Shown: positions 11,601 to 19,280 of the stretch, one piece after another
Position numbering within the stretch: position 1 is the stretch's first letter
Layout: the number at the start of each line of letters is the position of its first letter
IMG/VR virus record: IMGVR_UViG_3300032282_001127
Span: 1 to 39,448 of that record
Source of the DNA: a virus
Length of the DNA: 39,448 nucleotides
Direction: 5' to 3' (one strand)
The notes under the pieces: model-generated
What the model was told of the DNA's origin: nothing
The model's database searches: none
What the model saw: only the letters and a program-made list of their open reading frames with translations
Made by a program: the position numbers and the translations under genes

Positions 11601-12403
11601 ACTTGTTCAAAGCATTGCCCGAAGCGGTATGGGACATGGCGTCCAACGACGAGAAGGCATCCAAGGCGGTGGGCGGTTGGCTCAAACTTGTAGCGCAGAC
11701 CAATCCGTTTACGTTGCCGCAAGCCATCAAACCCCTCACTGAAGTCTATCTTGGCAAGTCTTTCTTTGGCGGGGACATCGAGTCACAACGTGAGCAGAAA
11801 ATGCTGGCGGGTGAGCGTTCACGCGAGTCCACCACAGAGTTTGCCAAGTTGCTTGGTAGCATCACGGGTAGCGAAACGATCAAACAGATCACAGGCAAAG
11901 AAGGTTTGTCGCCTATCGGTATTGACTACCTCATCCGTGGTTATACCGGCGGTATGGGTATCGCTGCTGTGCAGTTGGCCAACCCGCTACTGAACTGGGA
12001 AATGAAAGAAGACGTTGCCAAGCCTACGCTCAAAGCTAGTAAGATGCCAATCATTGGTGGTTTGTTCCAGCCCGTTGAAGGCAGGGGCACCCTTGATGAA
12101 GCGTACGACATGATGGAGAGTATCCAGCAAACCAAAGGCACGTTTAACCGCCTCGTGGAGCAGGGCAAGACAGCCGAGGCCAAAGCGTTTGCCCAAGAGC
12201 ATGCCGACAAGTTGGCAGCAGCATCGGTGTCTGGCTCGGTACAGCAGAAGCTTGGAGATTTTGCCAAGTTCCGCCGTCAGGTAGAGTCGTCGCCCAAGCT
12301 GACCACAGAGCAAAAAGACGAGAAGCTGGCACAGATCGATAAGGCACAGACGGAATACGCCCGAGCCTTTATCAAAGCAATCGATAAAACCACACGCCAG
12401 TAA
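5639..12403 (+). CDS. Giant ejection-type/polyvalent virion protein with HExxH motif
   Basis: A 2254-aa protein, probably carried in the virion and delivered with the DNA. The N-terminal 35 residues (starting MPIYSVQGPDG) match a short module I know from large phage virion proteins. Residues about 130-165 form a Gly/Ala-rich hydrophobic stretch. A Pro-rich linker lies near 335-385 and long charged helices cover about 400-1100, including two related segments starting at residues 868 and 980. A zinc-protease-like motif FHEIVGHYG places His1248, Glu1249 and His1252. Residues about 1500-1950, with NPAYAVRQTIRDP near 1754, resemble the LPD38-type domain of large polyvalent proteins. A hydrophobic segment (LMIAAGTLAYAAMM) follows. 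The start has AAGGATG upstream. It is the last gene of the plus-strand operon. The protease activity is inferred from the motif only. Confidence 0.8.
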   Translation: MPIYSVQGPDGRIYDIEGPEGASDAQVISALEEHLASKPKPKKGLLAALGKGIESAASQTRTGVAGAFGSAEEAAMAGIQRGEDIGDRYAEQIGTEKVKEAFNKDGVVAAAKEVARQIPLAIAQQAPNLAIGAGGARLGAMAGAPFGPVGSLIGGGLGAAAAFYPMVAGSHIERQAQEQIARKEPVNIDAAAAYGSAVPSAGVEALQQAIPFGGRLISKLVGIPEKAFFGKTAEQAAKLADERLLATLAKGTAKGVAMEIPPEIAQQMIERAQAGLSLSSPDAWKEYGETAYQVGLLGPLGAVGRLSEKGAARDEVAARQAAEQEAAAQAAQVPPPPPPPEAPAPTEAAPPQAQLPAPEPMLALPAPTGEAPPPPVVVPQGVRETERPGAVMAGRVMPEKPNLGRAMEAHDLLKTKLANLQKQMQDAANAGDTAKINELYAQYEPLAKEVETSAQTIEGLGGTTQTPEELETQSKAALASIDTKIKNAQKKLADAAQLGSFGELPKLTAKLDELKQERTDLMDSFGQKRSVLQEKQVNQEQRGQTRDLFTEEEAPIPVAQTKEEALAVEQPPTAAPTEVLKETPKADTSTMDLFGEANLLRTAINNGDESAIERAAKIEEQRQRKARNAKVEEEKTTTDSLIKALDDRLDLAGVKRERADYFGQYYDNKQKAQFDNGTNNETIQRPRLDKNGQVVIGKDGLPIIENVKLQDVYDKGGASAVEYELIRDEIDAQLRKISTRQGNAKKSVLERIDEYNDQLNTLSDQLESGIAAPTMAEKVENLKAKQGKGKARGARQLDAKEKYDLKRKIDALTKKRDALVETNLKPIEKAIEAIHAKLYTTKPVEKKSVAVNKAKAAQEAKQEKSEDLRSLAIRLGKEQDAYKTYEDKVNENIAAKTEQFGEDSSQVKRLYERRAVETEQKALELGKATPEYQKALAAEIESRKAAGDVYTRPTISRAAKTTKRINEGNVRKEAETSEKMRALALELGEREPEFEKFSKDLTKRMIALETKYGDDDPRVQEFRRSTADMYTNKAIELGKKTPEYKATLKEQIAYFQEALAQSKQETPTKRTTQETRKVNRAPKELRTATGEAVKEGSQTVKIKTRKGTTETAGPERTGKPPMAEKNLPKPLRIPGKLSVKEQERLIREVNDSDLGTAYRTRETEGGTIDAKEAADFMEKVQSKLPNNVKLVYAANPGKIPVALLKRMSEEGIDPTEAMVQGAVFRDGTILVVGDQHADLADLEATVFHEIVGHYGIDTIIGIPRLQAYANKTDLRKLALDIGGQKLLDEVTRTAQLNAAMGRSEEVQKLQVLREIIAHTEEARVTESFREKAGRWLKEFVGMIRAGLRDLGFTSSSVLSTSDVFYALKESRKAFENKTIGAYRAADGEMAFRTKKEPTQYGASFIAKEPSIKDKLLGNIMGLTGRVQFVDKDAALSEAFKRGVANNVITSLEAQNAEFYLRFGQQRSQYAGQALTNGKLILRKGEGGGYVYDSVKGANMVEVAEALHKGKFANDSEAEAILTAYVAGERAKVKGWQKLNYENPALAEKEYNDVMRLLNSDKTKKDAVLEAARIYKEFNDGQVDFLVQTGAITEKLAKELKSVPYIPYYRVNSNSGNIELMVDKETPVRIGNVKTEPQLKELVGGNKNILPIFTSSVQNTFMLTDLALRNQMVKESAFLLKKMGMASALGEGSGPASDSTVRFKVDGKDHFVFIDKEVYGIPAELVIKGMEGIKTTMPAAIKMMGIPADILRKFVTRNPAYAVRQTIRDPLNAWLTTGTDATPVLSSFRELATMVAGRSEVESKLMRSGAISSNVFTGDQRDASKFLKEITSGKSGWTKLVARLDAFAMQGDASTRAVVYKDSLAKGMSEQAALLRTLESMNFSRRGLSPSMQALSIVIPFFNAQIQGLDVLYRAYTGQMPFSEQLKIKQKMMARGLMIAAGTLAYAAMMSDDEAYKRAKPEERYGSWFVYLPGFDEPVRVPIPFELGYLFKALPEAVWDMASNDEKASKAVGGWLKLVAQTNPFTLPQAIKPLTEVYLGKSFFGGDIESQREQKMLAGERSRESTTEFAKLLGSITGSETIKQITGKEGLSPIGIDYLIRGYTGGMGIAAVQLANPLLNWEMKEDVAKPTLKASKMPIIGGLFQPVEGRGTLDEAYDMMESIQQTKGTFNRLVEQGKTAEAKAFAQEHADKLAAASVSGSVQQKLGDFAKFRRQVESSPKLTTEQKDEKLAQIDKAQTEYARAFIKAIDKTTRQ

Positions 12404-12413
12404 AGCCGTCCCT

Positions 12414-12519
12414 GATCCCGATCTTGGCTCGGGCATCAAACAAACGGATACCGAGGGCCTTGTTCAAGCCCTCGGTTCTAACAGCCGCAGTGTCGATGCA
12501 GGGGACGAAGAACCCCTGC
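12414..12519. terminator. Hairpin cluster between convergent operons
   Basis: Three hairpins lie between the stop of the giant protein gene (12403) and the stop of the primase-helicase gene (12526). They are 12414-12437 (GATCCCGA with TCGGGCATC, one bulge), 12450-12476 (perfect 9-bp stem ACCGAGGGC/GCCCTCGGT, 9-base loop) and 12498-12519 (7-bp stem GCAGGGG/CCCCTGC). Read leftward, the middle one is followed by ATCCGTTTGTTTG, moderately T-rich. None has a long T-run on the plus strand. They probably end or block the two converging transcripts. Confidence 0.6.
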
Positions 12520-12525
12520 CCCCGT

Positions 12526-15489
12526 TCAAGCCGCGGCCACGGATAGAGGATTGATAACTTCTTCATCCAAACTAGAAATTTCTCTCGAAATCTTCATGGT
12601 AGCTACCCGCATGGGTGGGCCACTGGTTCTTGCCATCAAGTCTTTCTTGGGCATGTAGGACACTACAAATTGTTTCTCAAGCTGGCGCTTAAAGTCAGCG
12701 TAGCCAAAGCTCATGTTGGAGCAGAAAGTTTTCAGTAAGCGTTCCTCAATGTAGAAGTCAACGTGGTTGGCTGTTACGCCGTGCTCCACGCGCCCCATAA
12801 CTACCGAGCGGGTTGTGGACGAGTCAATCAAAGCGGTGTCCCCAAGCAAAGCACTAGCGCCTGACTTGGCGTTGAAACGCACCACCACAAACTTGCCGTA
12901 GTTCTCTTGGATGAAGCCGTTGAGCACATCCTCTGCGTTGCGCTTGCTCGACCTGACTGTGCCACGGGCTACGTTGACACGGCCTTTCAAGAATTCCTTG
13001 ATCTCATTGAGTGGAAAGTCAACAATGTTCAGATACTTATTGCCGAGTACTGCGCCCGCCGTCATGATTGTGCCCACACCCGCCATCCAAAAGCGTTCGT
13101 CGTTTGTGGCGTTGAAATCTTTGTAGCAGTTGCGCACGACATCAGGCACAAGCGTTTTGAGCATCGGTACATTCTTGGCCAAGAACTCAGCCAACTCGTG
13201 GCCAACTACGCCGTAGTTGTCTTGCAAGGACTTGATGACTTCAATCTCATGGGGTTCCCACGACAGTTCTTCGTCCATGACAAACTCCAGAACACGGCGC
13301 ATCTCACCTTCCGATGAGTGCTTGCGGGAGCCTGTTAGGTAGTCCACTACGTGGGTGTTGGAGGACATGATGGCCACTGTCTGCCAGATAGAAAGGTTCA
13401 AGCGTTCCTTGTTAGCGCCTGACTCCATACGCTCCTTGCCGCGACCCTCGGTCATGTCCAGTAGGAACTCGGGAAACCACTCAGCATCCTTGCGGTTCTT
13501 GGCGGTGATCTCATCGGTCACCAAGGGCAAACTTTGCAGCAGACCAAGGCGTTGCTGCATTGCAACAGGAGAAGTGCTCTTGCCTGTGCGGTAATGGGTT
13601 GGATGCCCCCAGATCGAAGCCGCCCCTTCCAGTGCCAGTGACTTACCTGTACCGGACTCGGTTGAACCGCAGTGATAAGTCATGCCGTAGATGCCCGTAA
13701 ACCGCATAAAAGGGGCGCTGGCGCCTGCCAAAATGACAGAGAGGTGCCCATACAGCCTCTTGGCAATAAGCATCTTGATGAACGTCACCCAGTTCTCAAT
13801 CGAGCCCTTTGGTTTGGTGTTGGCCACAATGTTTTCTAAGCCGGGCATCGGCACTTCCACAGGTGCGGATGTGGCACTGTAAATTTTACCAGCGTAAACA
13901 AAAGTACTATTCTCTTGCCAGCCGTAGTTGGCCGGAACTTTGACGGGTGATTTGTCGTTGCTCATCTTCTCAACGCTTGCGCGTATGTAATCAAACAAAT
14001 TCTTATCGTTACCTCGGCCAAATGCCGCCACGATGTTTTGATTGGCCAGCGTCTTAACTGTTTCGTCTTGGCTCACGACAGCCTTCTGCGCCATCGTAAT
14101 GGTCTGCGCACCCTCGCGCCTGATGGCCATGAGGTGTACTGTGTGCTCTCCGTTGTGACTCAAGATGTCCACAGGGAAAAGATCGTAGGGAATAATCATG
14201 ACGTTGCGCATAACTTTGTTGCCCTGCGCGTCTTCGTCTTCCTTCTGAATAAACACGCCACCACGCTCGCCGTAAGCGTAGCCACGGGGTGCTTCAGGGC
14301 GAAGCACTTTCTTGACTTCCTCATCCATCGCAACGCGGGGCAACTCCACCACGCTTTCAACAGTCGTCACCGACATCTCACGCCCAAAGATCAGCGGGTT
14401 TGTAATTTTTCCCCAGTGTTGACAGCCGGGGCAAACACCGGGGTTTTCCGAGTCCATCTTGGTGCAGGGGTAGGGGCCTTTGATCTCAGCCAACTTGGTG
14501 CGCATGCGGTCTTCGCTGTAGGGGTGCATGTCACTGATCCACTTTGATGCACCTTCGCCATCCACACAGACCTTCGTCCATGAAAGGATTCCGCGCCACA
14601 GAGGTTCCATCCCATCTTCAGCCGCGTGTTCCACGTAGTGTGAAATCTGGCCACAGCCTGTACCCGCACGGGTCTTGACCACGATGTTCTTAAAGCGCGT
14701 GACGCTGTTCTCAAACAACTTGACCTGACTTGCGCTTGGTGCGGCTGGCCTAGTACCGGGAAGCTCAACCACATTGTCAGGCGGCTTGGCCATGCTTACT
14801 TCGTACTGCGTACCAATCAGATTCTTCTCAACGACAGCGCGGATGTCTACCAAATCGAACACAGCGCCTTCGCTCATGAAGCGCACGTTGGTTTGCTCCC
14901 GAACCTTCTTCTTGTTCTTGATGCCGGTATTGATTGTGGCAGGGATACGCAAAACGCGGGATGCGTCTGACGTAACTGTGGGGTCAATGTCCAGCTTGTT
15001 CTGGTAGCACATGCGCTTGAACGCCTCGGCCACAGGCTTCCACTCGTTGACATCCACGGCCTCAGTCAGCGGCCAGTATGCGTGCACACCACCGCCAGAC
15101 GCCACCATCCAAGGGTCGCCTAATGCAGACAGCCCAGTAGTCTCGGTGAAATCCATGATGGCTTGAGCCGCCAGCTTCGCACTAGCGTATGCCTTGGGTT
15201 TGATGTTGCCTTCCGCATCCGGCAAGTCTTTGGGATGGTTGCAGTCTACGTCGATGGCAAAGGTCTTGACCATGTGCACGTTGTCCGCAGTCCGGTTGTT
15301 GTCGTCCCCGAATGTACCTAACGCAAAGTAAATGTCTTCACCCGCCTTCTTCCATCTGTTGATGAAAGGTTGTGCTTCCTCCAGTGTGTGAACATAGGCA
15401 TGCTCTTTTTTTCTTGAAAGTTCCACCACGCAATAGCGCCCATTTCCGGGCGGTGGCAAAACCGCCGCTACAAACTCAAGCGGTTCCAT
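12526..15489 (-). CDS. Primase-helicase (AEP-like primase plus DUF927/SF3-like ATPase)
   Basis: A 987-aa replication protein expected to make primers and unwind DNA at the phage fork. The N-terminal domain looks like an archaeo-eukaryotic-type primase: FAIDVDC gives Asp80 and Asp82, SGGGVHAYW gives the Ser-Gly-Gly/His136 motif, and SRVLRIPATIN (about 177-187) follows. A middle part with CPGC may bind zinc. The C-terminal ATPase has Walker A GSTESGTGKS at about residues 606-616 and Walker B-like LVTDEI after it, as in DUF927 helicase modules. A weak AAGG site precedes the ATG by 8 bases. It is the last gene of early unit C, downstream of the candidate SSB and HTH genes. The primase assignment is less certain than the ATPase. 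Confidence 0.82.
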   Translation of the reverse strand: MEPLEFVAAVLPPPGNGRYCVVELSRKKEHAYVHTLEEAQPFINRWKKAGEDIYFALGTFGDDNNRTADNVHMVKTFAIDVDCNHPKDLPDAEGNIKPKAYASAKLAAQAIMDFTETTGLSALGDPWMVASGGGVHAYWPLTEAVDVNEWKPVAEAFKRMCYQNKLDIDPTVTSDASRVLRIPATINTGIKNKKKVREQTNVRFMSEGAVFDLVDIRAVVEKNLIGTQYEVSMAKPPDNVVELPGTRPAAPSASQVKLFENSVTRFKNIVVKTRAGTGCGQISHYVEHAAEDGMEPLWRGILSWTKVCVDGEGASKWISDMHPYSEDRMRTKLAEIKGPYPCTKMDSENPGVCPGCQHWGKITNPLIFGREMSVTTVESVVELPRVAMDEEVKKVLRPEAPRGYAYGERGGVFIQKEDEDAQGNKVMRNVMIIPYDLFPVDILSHNGEHTVHLMAIRREGAQTITMAQKAVVSQDETVKTLANQNIVAAFGRGNDKNLFDYIRASVEKMSNDKSPVKVPANYGWQENSTFVYAGKIYSATSAPVEVPMPGLENIVANTKPKGSIENWVTFIKMLIAKRLYGHLSVILAGASAPFMRFTGIYGMTYHCGSTESGTGKSLALEGAASIWGHPTHYRTGKSTSPVAMQQRLGLLQSLPLVTDEITAKNRKDAEWFPEFLLDMTEGRGKERMESGANKERLNLSIWQTVAIMSSNTHVVDYLTGSRKHSSEGEMRRVLEFVMDEELSWEPHEIEVIKSLQDNYGVVGHELAEFLAKNVPMLKTLVPDVVRNCYKDFNATNDERFWMAGVGTIMTAGAVLGNKYLNIVDFPLNEIKEFLKGRVNVARGTVRSSKRNAEDVLNGFIQENYGKFVVVRFNAKSGASALLGDTALIDSSTTRSVVMGRVEHGVTANHVDFYIEERLLKTFCSNMSFGYADFKRQLEKQFVVSYMPKKDLMARTSGPPMRVATMKISREISSLDEEVINPLSVAAA

Positions 15490-15502
15490 ATTGTTTGCCT
15501 TG

Positions 15503-15685
15503 TCAGAAAAGGTTTAGTTGTTGGGGGTCTATAAATGGCGTTTCATCCGATGGTGCAAGCACCACGAACCGGCGTAGTAATTCCTTCTGCCACTCTTTGG
15601 GCATGCCGTACGGATCATCTACCGCATCAGCGCAGTAGTTGATAAGTTCCCTGTTAGTCAGGGTTCTAGGTTGTATTCCTTGCAT
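15503..15685 (-). CDS. Small hypothetical protein (60 aa)
   Basis: A short acidic protein with no recognised domain. An upstream in-frame ATG exists at 15697, but the ATG at 15685 has GGAGAA spaced 6-7 bases before it and fits better. The gene overlaps the end of the HTH gene by 28 bases and ends 13 bases before the primase-helicase start, so it is co-transcribed with replication genes. The hydrophilic sequence, with EWQKELLRRF in the middle, gives no hint of function. Confidence 0.6.
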   Translation of the reverse strand: MQGIQPRTLTNRELINYCADAVDDPYGMPKEWQKELLRRFVVLAPSDETPFIDPQQLNLF

Positions 15686-15936
15686 ATCTTTCTCCATGCT
15701 TGTTCTGCGTCCCGTGAGGACTTCATTATTTCTAAAAGGAGTTCAACGCGGTTTTGATACGCGACAAAAACATCCTTACCTTCGAACCAGTTGTACACAG
15801 TTTGGCGAGTGACTCCAAGTGCGTAAGCAATCTTCGTCACAGGGAAATCTAAATAGATTGCCCAACGCCCAAGCTGATTGCCGGGCGTTTTCTTGGCAGC
15901 CATGACTGCGTCAATTACTCTTTGTGAATAGGCCAT
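15658..15936 (-). CDS. HTH DNA-binding protein (Cro/Xre-like)
   Basis: A 92-aa protein with a clear helix-turn-helix at about residues 33-52 (KIAYALGVTRQTVYNWFEG), typical of Cro/Xre-type phage regulators. It lies between the candidate SSB and primase-helicase genes, so it may regulate early transcription or act in replication. No good Shine-Dalgarno site precedes the ATG; upstream reads CCACCTAAAACACT. The 67-base gap on its 5' side has no obvious promoter. It is one of four candidate regulators in this window for the shared operator. Confidence 0.7.
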   Translation of the reverse strand: MAYSQRVIDAVMAAKKTPGNQLGRWAIYLDFPVTKIAYALGVTRQTVYNWFEGKDVFVAYQNRVELLLEIMKSSRDAEQAWRKICKEYNLEP

Positions 15937-16003
15937 AGTGTTTTAGGTGGGGGTACTAACTGCTCGTCCGCAAGCATGTTGCACAGCTTTCCCCCCGATT
16001 CAA

Positions 16004-16972
16004 TTACTCATCGTCCCAGTCGGACACGATGTCTGCAAGCTTGCCTTTCTTGGCTGGCACAGCAGACGGCTTAGCCGCTTCCTTGCGAACTTCTGGTTCG
16101 GCATCTTCCTCCACCTCGACAGGCTTGGCTTTCGCCTTGCTAGCCTTGGCCGCGATGGGCTCGTATGCTGGAGCGTCTTCTTCCTTGGTCAACTCACCCA
16201 TGGGGCGCTTGCCTTCGATGGCCAACTTAGGTGCAGTCTTAACACCATCGGCGGCGGCAACAGTCATCACAACTGCACGCTTGGCTTCATCGCTGTCGCC
16301 TTGCGTCTTAACGATTGCGTACTCCTCGTCAGTCAGCCAACGGCTAGGCGCGAAGTGCAACTTGGGCGCTTCTGCTTTCGTGTCGAACTTCATGCGAGTG
16401 ACAATCATCTCGGGGCTGATGGGAGGGTTCTGCATTGCCAAGTTGCGAGCGAAGGCTTGCAGTGGGCGCTTGTCTCCGTCTTCCTTACCGAACACCGAAG
16501 TGGCTGGCAAAGTCAACTGCAGTATGTCGCCTTCAATGTTGTTCTCAAGCACCACAGCCAAACGTTGTTGGTAGCGGCAAGCACGGCTGTTGCCTTGGCC
16601 AGAACCTGCGATGTTCTGGGGGCAACTCATGCAAGTAGTACCTTGCTTGTTCTCAGCGGATGCGTCTGGGCGCTCACCATCGTTGCTCCAGCAGTCAGGG
16701 CCAGTGATGTTGTCACCGTCATAAGACTTAGCGTAGAAGATGCGGCTGACCTTGGGTGCAGCCTTAACAATAATGACATCCAAGAAGCGCTCGTCAATAG
16801 AAGCGATCTCCTTGCCACCGGCCAGCAAACGGAACACACCACCTTTGATGGAGATGCGTTTGCTGCTAGTGCCTACGCCACCACCTGTCAGGGCTTTGGC
16901 TGTGTCAGACAACTCGTTGTTGCGTGCGAATGAGGGAACATTGGAAGGGTTGAATAGTGCGATATTAGTCAT
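16004..16972 (-). CDS. Putative single-stranded DNA-binding protein
   Basis: A 322-aa protein that I read as a phage ssDNA-binding protein. The folded part covers about residues 35-260. Four cysteines (94, 114, 117, 132; pattern C-x19-C-x2-C-x14-C) could bind zinc. The C-terminus is a Lys/Ala/Glu/Pro-rich linker ending in DIVSDWDDE, an acidic tail of the kind SSBs use to bind partner proteins. It is the second gene of unit C, 7 bases after the preceding stop, and is followed by the HTH and primase-helicase genes, as expected for a replication module. The ATG lacks a strong ribosome site and may rely on coupling. The assignment rests on architecture and context, not on a diagnostic motif. Confidence 0.6.
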   Translation of the reverse strand: MTNIALFNPSNVPSFARNNELSDTAKALTGGGVGTSSKRISIKGGVFRLLAGGKEIASIDERFLDVIIVKAAPKVSRIFYAKSYDGDNITGPDCWSNDGERPDASAENKQGTTCMSCPQNIAGSGQGNSRACRYQQRLAVVLENNIEGDILQLTLPATSVFGKEDGDKRPLQAFARNLAMQNPPISPEMIVTRMKFDTKAEAPKLHFAPSRWLTDEEYAIVKTQGDSDEAKRAVVMTVAAADGVKTAPKLAIEGKRPMGELTKEEDAPAYEPIAAKASKAKAKPVEVEEDAEPEVRKEAAKPSAVPAKKGKLADIVSDWDDE

Positions 16973-16979
16973 GATAAAT

Positions 16980-17393
16980 TTACTTGGTTGGTTTAGTTAC
17001 GCGAATCTCAAACTCCGTTACAGAGTTCAAGCCCGGAGGGAGAGAGCCCGGGTTCTCTTCGAGGTACCGTGCCATGTTGGTTTGCGCGATGCGTTTCTCC
17101 AGCAAGTCCACGACTTCATGCTCAAGAATAAACTTCTTGAATGAGTCCCAGTCCTGCGTGTTGTAACGCGTCTTGGTCACCATTGACACAGTTCCAAAGG
17201 AAGTCTGCACGGACTTGACGCCCATGGACTTCATCTGGTCTTTCATCGCAAAGCGAACTTCATCTTGCTGTGCCTTCAGAGTTTCGATCTCGGTGTCGTA
17301 CTCTTGAGTCAGCAGGTCGATGCGCTCCTTGATCTTGCGATAGATTTTTGCGAGCCTGTCCAGAGGGACTGGCTCTTGGGTTTCTTCAGACAT
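16980..17393 (-). CDS. Coiled-coil early protein of unknown function
   Basis: A 137-aa protein, first gene of unit C. The N-terminal half (about residues 12-60) is a charged helix likely to form a coiled coil. The second half contains SVQTSFGTVSMVTKTRYNTQ, a beta-rich pattern. The layout (helix, then a strand with KxxFGTV) resembles phage Gp157 or Gam-like nuclease-inhibitor proteins, but I cannot assign it firmly. GGAG lies about 8 bases before the ATG. It precedes the SSB candidate directly, so a role in DNA protection or recombination is plausible. Confidence 0.6.
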   Translation of the reverse strand: MSEETQEPVPLDRLAKIYRKIKERIDLLTQEYDTEIETLKAQQDEVRFAMKDQMKSMGVKSVQTSFGTVSMVTKTRYNTQDWDSFKKFILEHEVVDLLEKRIAQTNMARYLEENPGSLPPGLNSVTEFEIRVTKPTK

Positions 17394-17416
17394 TGTGCTT
17401 TCTCCTGTGTTTGTTT

Positions 17417-17460
17417 TTGTCTAAGGTTTGACAGTTTACATATATTTAATCGTGTTGCAA
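17417..17460 (-). promoter_or_regulatory. Promoter with shared operator, unit C
   Basis: On the minus strand, -35 TTGCAA (17460-17455) and -10 TAAACT (17438-17433) are separated by 16 bases. The dyad TTGTCTAAGGTTTGACAG (plus-strand reading, 17417-17434) begins at the -10 and covers the expected transcript start. It is the least symmetric of the three related dyads. The first gene starts at 17393. Confidence 0.6.
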
Positions 17461-17467
17461 CCCCCTT

Positions 17468-19027
17468 TCATGAATTTATTTCTGTGTCGAACATTTCTGT
17501 AAGTAAAGAGTTGTCACTTACTTTGTCTTCTAATGCTTTAAACATCTTCTTCTCGATTGGGCTACCCTGAATGTGTATCACAGTAACTTTGTCGGAGTCT
17601 TGACCTTTGCGATCTGCTCGTGCTATGCACTGCACGTACTGCTCCACGCTCATGAGTGGCCCATAGAAGATCACTGTGTCAGCGGCAGTTAGGGTAATCC
17701 CGTGTGCACTAGCTTGCGGTTGCATCACCAACACGCGGGGGTCAGGCTCACTCTGGAATCTACGGATGGTGTCTGCGCGTTTGGGCGGTGTCACACTGCC
17801 ATGGATGCACTCGTTGGCGATGCCCTTCTTCAAGAGGTGGTTGTGGATAGAGTCGATGGTGCTACGGAACAAAGCGAAGATGATGACCTTGCGCGTTGTC
17901 TCCTCTAAGATTTCCTCAAGCACACCAAGGCGAGGCGCTGAGTCAAACTCCACAACTTCCTTGTCGTCCGTGTAGGCCGCACCGCAACTGATCTGTAAGA
18001 GCTTGGATACACCAGCGGCGGCATTAACCGCACTGATTGTTTCCCCTGCCGCATACACCATCATCTTGTCTTTCAGCATGTTGTAATACTTGGCTTGCTG
18101 TGGGGTCAGCGGGACTTCACGCGTCATGGTAATGACAGGCGGTAGGTCTAGGCACATCTCTTTGGTAAAGCGAATGGCCGGTTGTAGGGCTTCATGTACC
18201 AACTCGGGCGCGTTGGGTTTAGCCGCCCATTTAAACAGTGTGATCTTGTGCATCACCATGTCACGCCACGCAGTGAAGAACTTGGGCACACCATCGGGGT
18301 TGACCAACTTGGCTAGGCCGTACGCATCCGCAGGGGACTGCGATGCGGGCGTGCCTGTCATCATCCACAGGAATGTGTTGGGCTTGATGATGGACTTCAG
18401 GGTCTTCCAACGCTTGGTCGTCATGGTCTTGTAGGCGTTAGCCTCATCAACAATAACTAAGTCAAAGCGGCCATCGTTGTTGATCTCGTCAGCAATCAGG
18501 TTTAACCCATCGTAGTTGGCAATTACAAATTCGTAATCTTGCTGAACCATCTCGATACGCCGACTAGCCTGCGCATGGTGCGCGACGATGGCAGAACGAT
18601 GGATGATGCTGTTGTTCAGATCGCCAAGCCATGCAGACTGCATGATCGACAAGGGGCACAGTATCAAACAGCGCTTAACCTCACCGCGTTGCATCAAGTA
18701 GTCAGCCGCCCACAAAGCTGAGAGCGTCTTGCCAGTGCCCGGCTCGCTAAACACAAAGGCTTTGCGATTAAGCGTTAAGAAAGATGCAGTATCAATCTGA
18801 TGCGCCATAGGCGTATATTTACCCGGCCAGTTGTAGCGCCTAGTGATAGGCGATTGAATGTTTTTAACACCTAGATTACGCAGTACCCGACATTCATCAA
18901 GACCCCAATACACAGCGACATCGAAGCCGCCATCATCTCGTTCAATGACTTTGTGTTTGGGTATTACTTGATACTTCTGTGGGTTGCGGGTGCGAAAGAC
19001 AAGTGCTTTGTCCTCGATAATTTCCAT
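17468..19027 (-). CDS. SNF2-like superfamily 2 helicase
   Basis: A 519-aa ATP-dependent helicase or translocase of the SNF2-like SF2 group, typical of phage replication or recombination modules. Motif I is SEPGTGKT (94-101). Motif II is DEAN (194-197) in place of DEAH or DEGH. Motif III-like TGTP is at 224-227, and the C-terminal lobe carries motif VI, QCIARADRKGQ, starting at 466. The two RecA-like lobes cover most of the protein. An ACGGAGAAAGC ribosome site precedes the ATG. It is the last gene of early unit B, 11 bases after the HNH gene, and is followed by the unit C promoter. It may remodel replication forks or help displace proteins; its substrate cannot be told from sequence. Confidence 0.9.
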   Translation of the reverse strand: MEIIEDKALVFRTRNPQKYQVIPKHKVIERDDGGFDVAVYWGLDECRVLRNLGVKNIQSPITRRYNWPGKYTPMAHQIDTASFLTLNRKAFVFSEPGTGKTLSALWAADYLMQRGEVKRCLILCPLSIMQSAWLGDLNNSIIHRSAIVAHHAQASRRIEMVQQDYEFVIANYDGLNLIADEINNDGRFDLVIVDEANAYKTMTTKRWKTLKSIIKPNTFLWMMTGTPASQSPADAYGLAKLVNPDGVPKFFTAWRDMVMHKITLFKWAAKPNAPELVHEALQPAIRFTKEMCLDLPPVITMTREVPLTPQQAKYYNMLKDKMMVYAAGETISAVNAAAGVSKLLQISCGAAYTDDKEVVEFDSAPRLGVLEEILEETTRKVIIFALFRSTIDSIHNHLLKKGIANECIHGSVTPPKRADTIRRFQSEPDPRVLVMQPQASAHGITLTAADTVIFYGPLMSVEQYVQCIARADRKGQDSDKVTVIHIQGSPIEKKMFKALEDKVSDNSLLTEMFDTEINS

Positions 19028-19038
19028 GCTTTCTCCGT

Positions 19039-19272
19039 TTATTTATTATCTGATCGGTTCGCTGACTTACTTCGCATGCGTAAGTTTCCCTTCGCTGACG
19101 TACCGCCTGAGCGCATAGGCTTGATGTGATCCACATCTTTGCCGTCACCCTTGGTGGCTGCACCCGTCTTCTCCATCACGCGGCGAGCTTTGACTCGCTC
19201 TGCACGTTTCTTGATCTGATCGGGCTTGCCTTGGTAGTTGTCGTACTCACTGCGGTAGTTGCGTGTAGCCAT
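19039..19272 (-). CDS. HNH-like small nuclease
   Basis: A 77-aa protein with the compact pattern DVDHIKPMRSGG (46-57), then GNLR (62-65) and a final ANRSDNK. The Asp48-His49, Asn63 and Asn72 spacing is that of minimal HNH proteins common in phages. The N-terminus is very basic and should bind DNA. It has GGAG 5 bases before the ATG. It lies between a 103-aa gene and the helicase gene. It could nick DNA in recombination or packaging, or be an inactive DNA-binding relative. Confidence 0.65.
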   Translation of the reverse strand: MATRNYRSEYDNYQGKPDQIKKRAERVKARRVMEKTGAATKGDGKDVDHIKPMRSGGTSAKGNLRMRSKSANRSDNK

Positions 19273-19280
19273 GATTGCTC

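Noticed and set aside
15915-15976. 20-codon frame upstream of and into the HTH gene
   Set aside because: Possible leader peptide, but the only support is a G-rich stretch; too weak.
15947-16933. Long plus-strand open frame opposite the SSB candidate
   Set aside because: Composition is that of a mirrored coding strand, it has no ribosome site or domain, and the minus-strand gene fits the operon.
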